The notes beneath the pieces were generated by a model. That model was not told the DNA's origin and did no database searches. It was given only the letters and a program-made list of their open reading frames with translations. This document shows, piece by piece, positions 4,932-5,643 of a stretch of DNA of 5,643 nt. Each line of letters starts with the position of its first letter. The first letter of the stretch is position 1. Source of the DNA: Myxococcales bacterium. Lineage in GTDB: Bacteria; Myxococcota_A; Polyangia; Polyangiales; Polyangiaceae. The DNA lies in assembly GCA_023248785.1 (NCBI GenBank), contig JAHFDX010000282.1, positions 1 through 5,643 of the forward strand, given 5' to 3'. The translations under genes and the position numbers were made by a program.

Positions 4932-5643
4932 ATGGCCAAGCTCGCGAAGGTCGAGAAGACCAAGGCCCTGGCGGCCAAAGGCGATCGCGCCGCATTGCAG
5001 TTTGGAAACGAGTGGACGTATGCCCCCGCGCCGGAGGCGACGGACTTTTTTCAGATCAAATCTCGTTACGAATTGTTCATTGGCGGCGCGTGGGTAAAGC
5101 CCAACAGCAAGCGTTACTTCGAAACGACGAGCCCAAGTACGGAAGACACTCTTTCAGAAGTGGCTGAAGCCGACGAGGTGGACGTGGATCGCGCCGTCAC
5201 TGCTGCACGCACGGCGTATGACACGTATTGGTCGAGGCTCAGGCCGACGGATCGCGCGAAGTACCTGTTTCGAATCGCGCGTGCGCTGCAAGAAAAGGCG
5301 CGGCAATTTGCGGTGGTCGAATCGATGGATGGCGGAAAGCCCATCAAGGAATCGCGTGACGTGGATCTGCCGCTCGCGATTGCGCACTTTTTTTATCACG
5401 CCGGGTGGGCCGACAAGTTGCCTCTCGCGTTTCACGGCCGCACGCCGCGATCCCTGGGCGTGGCAGGTCAGGTGATTCCTTGGAATTTCCCGCTTCTCAT
5501 GGCCGCATGGAAGATTGCGCCCGCACTGGCTTGTGGGAACACCGTGGTCTTGAAGCCCGCGGAAACGACTCCGCTCACAGCGCTCATGCTGGCCGAGATC
5601 GTTGAGGAGTGTGAGCTTCCGCCGGGCGTGGTGAACATCATCA
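4932..5643 (+). CDS. Aldehyde dehydrogenase family protein, N-terminal part
   Basis: The frame is open from ATG 4932 to the window end, giving 237 codons and one extra base, so it is 3'-truncated by the window. It has a lysine-rich leader (MAKLAKVEKTKALAAKGDRA), then YELFIGGAWVKP (46-57), FETTSPSTEDTLSEVAEA (63-80), SMDGGKPIKESR (131-142), and VIPWNFPLLM (181-190) with Asn185 of the oxyanion hole. ACGNTVVLKPAETTP (200-214) includes the cofactor-binding Lys208. The catalytic Cys and Glu would lie downstream, outside the window. The N-terminal leader is about 40 residues longer than usual. GAAGGA (4920-4925) ends 6 nt before the ATG, within the last codons of deoC. The 2-nt gap to deoC indicates one transcript. 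The likely substrate is acetaldehyde from DeoC, inferred from context; the ALDH subfamily cannot be fixed from this part. Confidence 0.93.
   Translation, partial: MAKLAKVEKTKALAAKGDRAALQFGNEWTYAPAPEATDFFQIKSRYELFIGGAWVKPNSKRYFETTSPSTEDTLSEVAEADEVDVDRAVTAARTAYDTYWSRLRPTDRAKYLFRIARALQEKARQFAVVESMDGGKPIKESRDVDLPLAIAHFFYHAGWADKLPLAFHGRTPRSLGVAGQVIPWNFPLLMAAWKIAPALACGNTVVLKPAETTPLTALMLAEIVEECELPPGVVNII

Noticed and set aside
1..5643. CRISPR arrays, insertion sequences, attachment sites next to the tRNA
   Set aside because: No spaced direct repeats, transposase motifs or repeated copy of the tRNA 3' end are visible within the window.

Overview
The window comes from a moderately GC-rich bacterium (high-50s % GC by eye) with many lipoproteins. 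A proteobacterium of the myxobacterial/Polyangia type (former Deltaproteobacteria) fits best. The reasons are the S21 protein with a basic Ala/Pro-rich tail, a ~530-residue Ppx/GppA protein with a C-terminal HD domain, and a deoC-aldehyde dehydrogenase pair. This placement is inference; there is no rRNA here to confirm it.

The layout is two divergent transcription units separated by about 190 bp (3447-3639). The leftward unit starts with a class II tRNA-Leu(CAA) at 3446-3363. Only 2 nt later comes a GTG-started lipoprotein with a Cache/PAS-like sensory look. It overlaps (ATGA) a 65-residue two-helix membrane protein. After 81 nt follows a Ppx/GppA phosphatase with an HD domain, which overlaps (ATGA) a second lipoprotein. 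The second lipoprotein has two NTF2-like-looking halves and stops at a TGA at 39-41. The same frame continues past that stop to the window edge with sequence that looks like the missing last strand of the fold.

The rightward unit starts with rpsU (ribosomal protein S21). It is followed by deoC (deoxyribose-5-phosphate aldolase) and the first 237 codons of an NAD(P)-dependent aldehyde dehydrogenase that runs off the window. DeoC makes acetaldehyde and glyceraldehyde-3-phosphate, and the dehydrogenase is well placed to oxidise the acetaldehyde. Between rpsU and deoC a 7-bp hairpin holds the only strong Shine-Dalgarno sequence in its 3' arm. Right after it is a three-codon ATG-stop mini-ORF in frame with deoC. 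This arrangement suggests translational control by SD sequestration and reinitiation.

No mobile element, CRISPR array or obvious horizontally acquired segment is visible. The points of interest are the tRNA-headed sensor/polyphosphatase operon, the in-frame TGA in its last visible gene, and the deoC leader. All functions are read from motifs by eye, without database searches.
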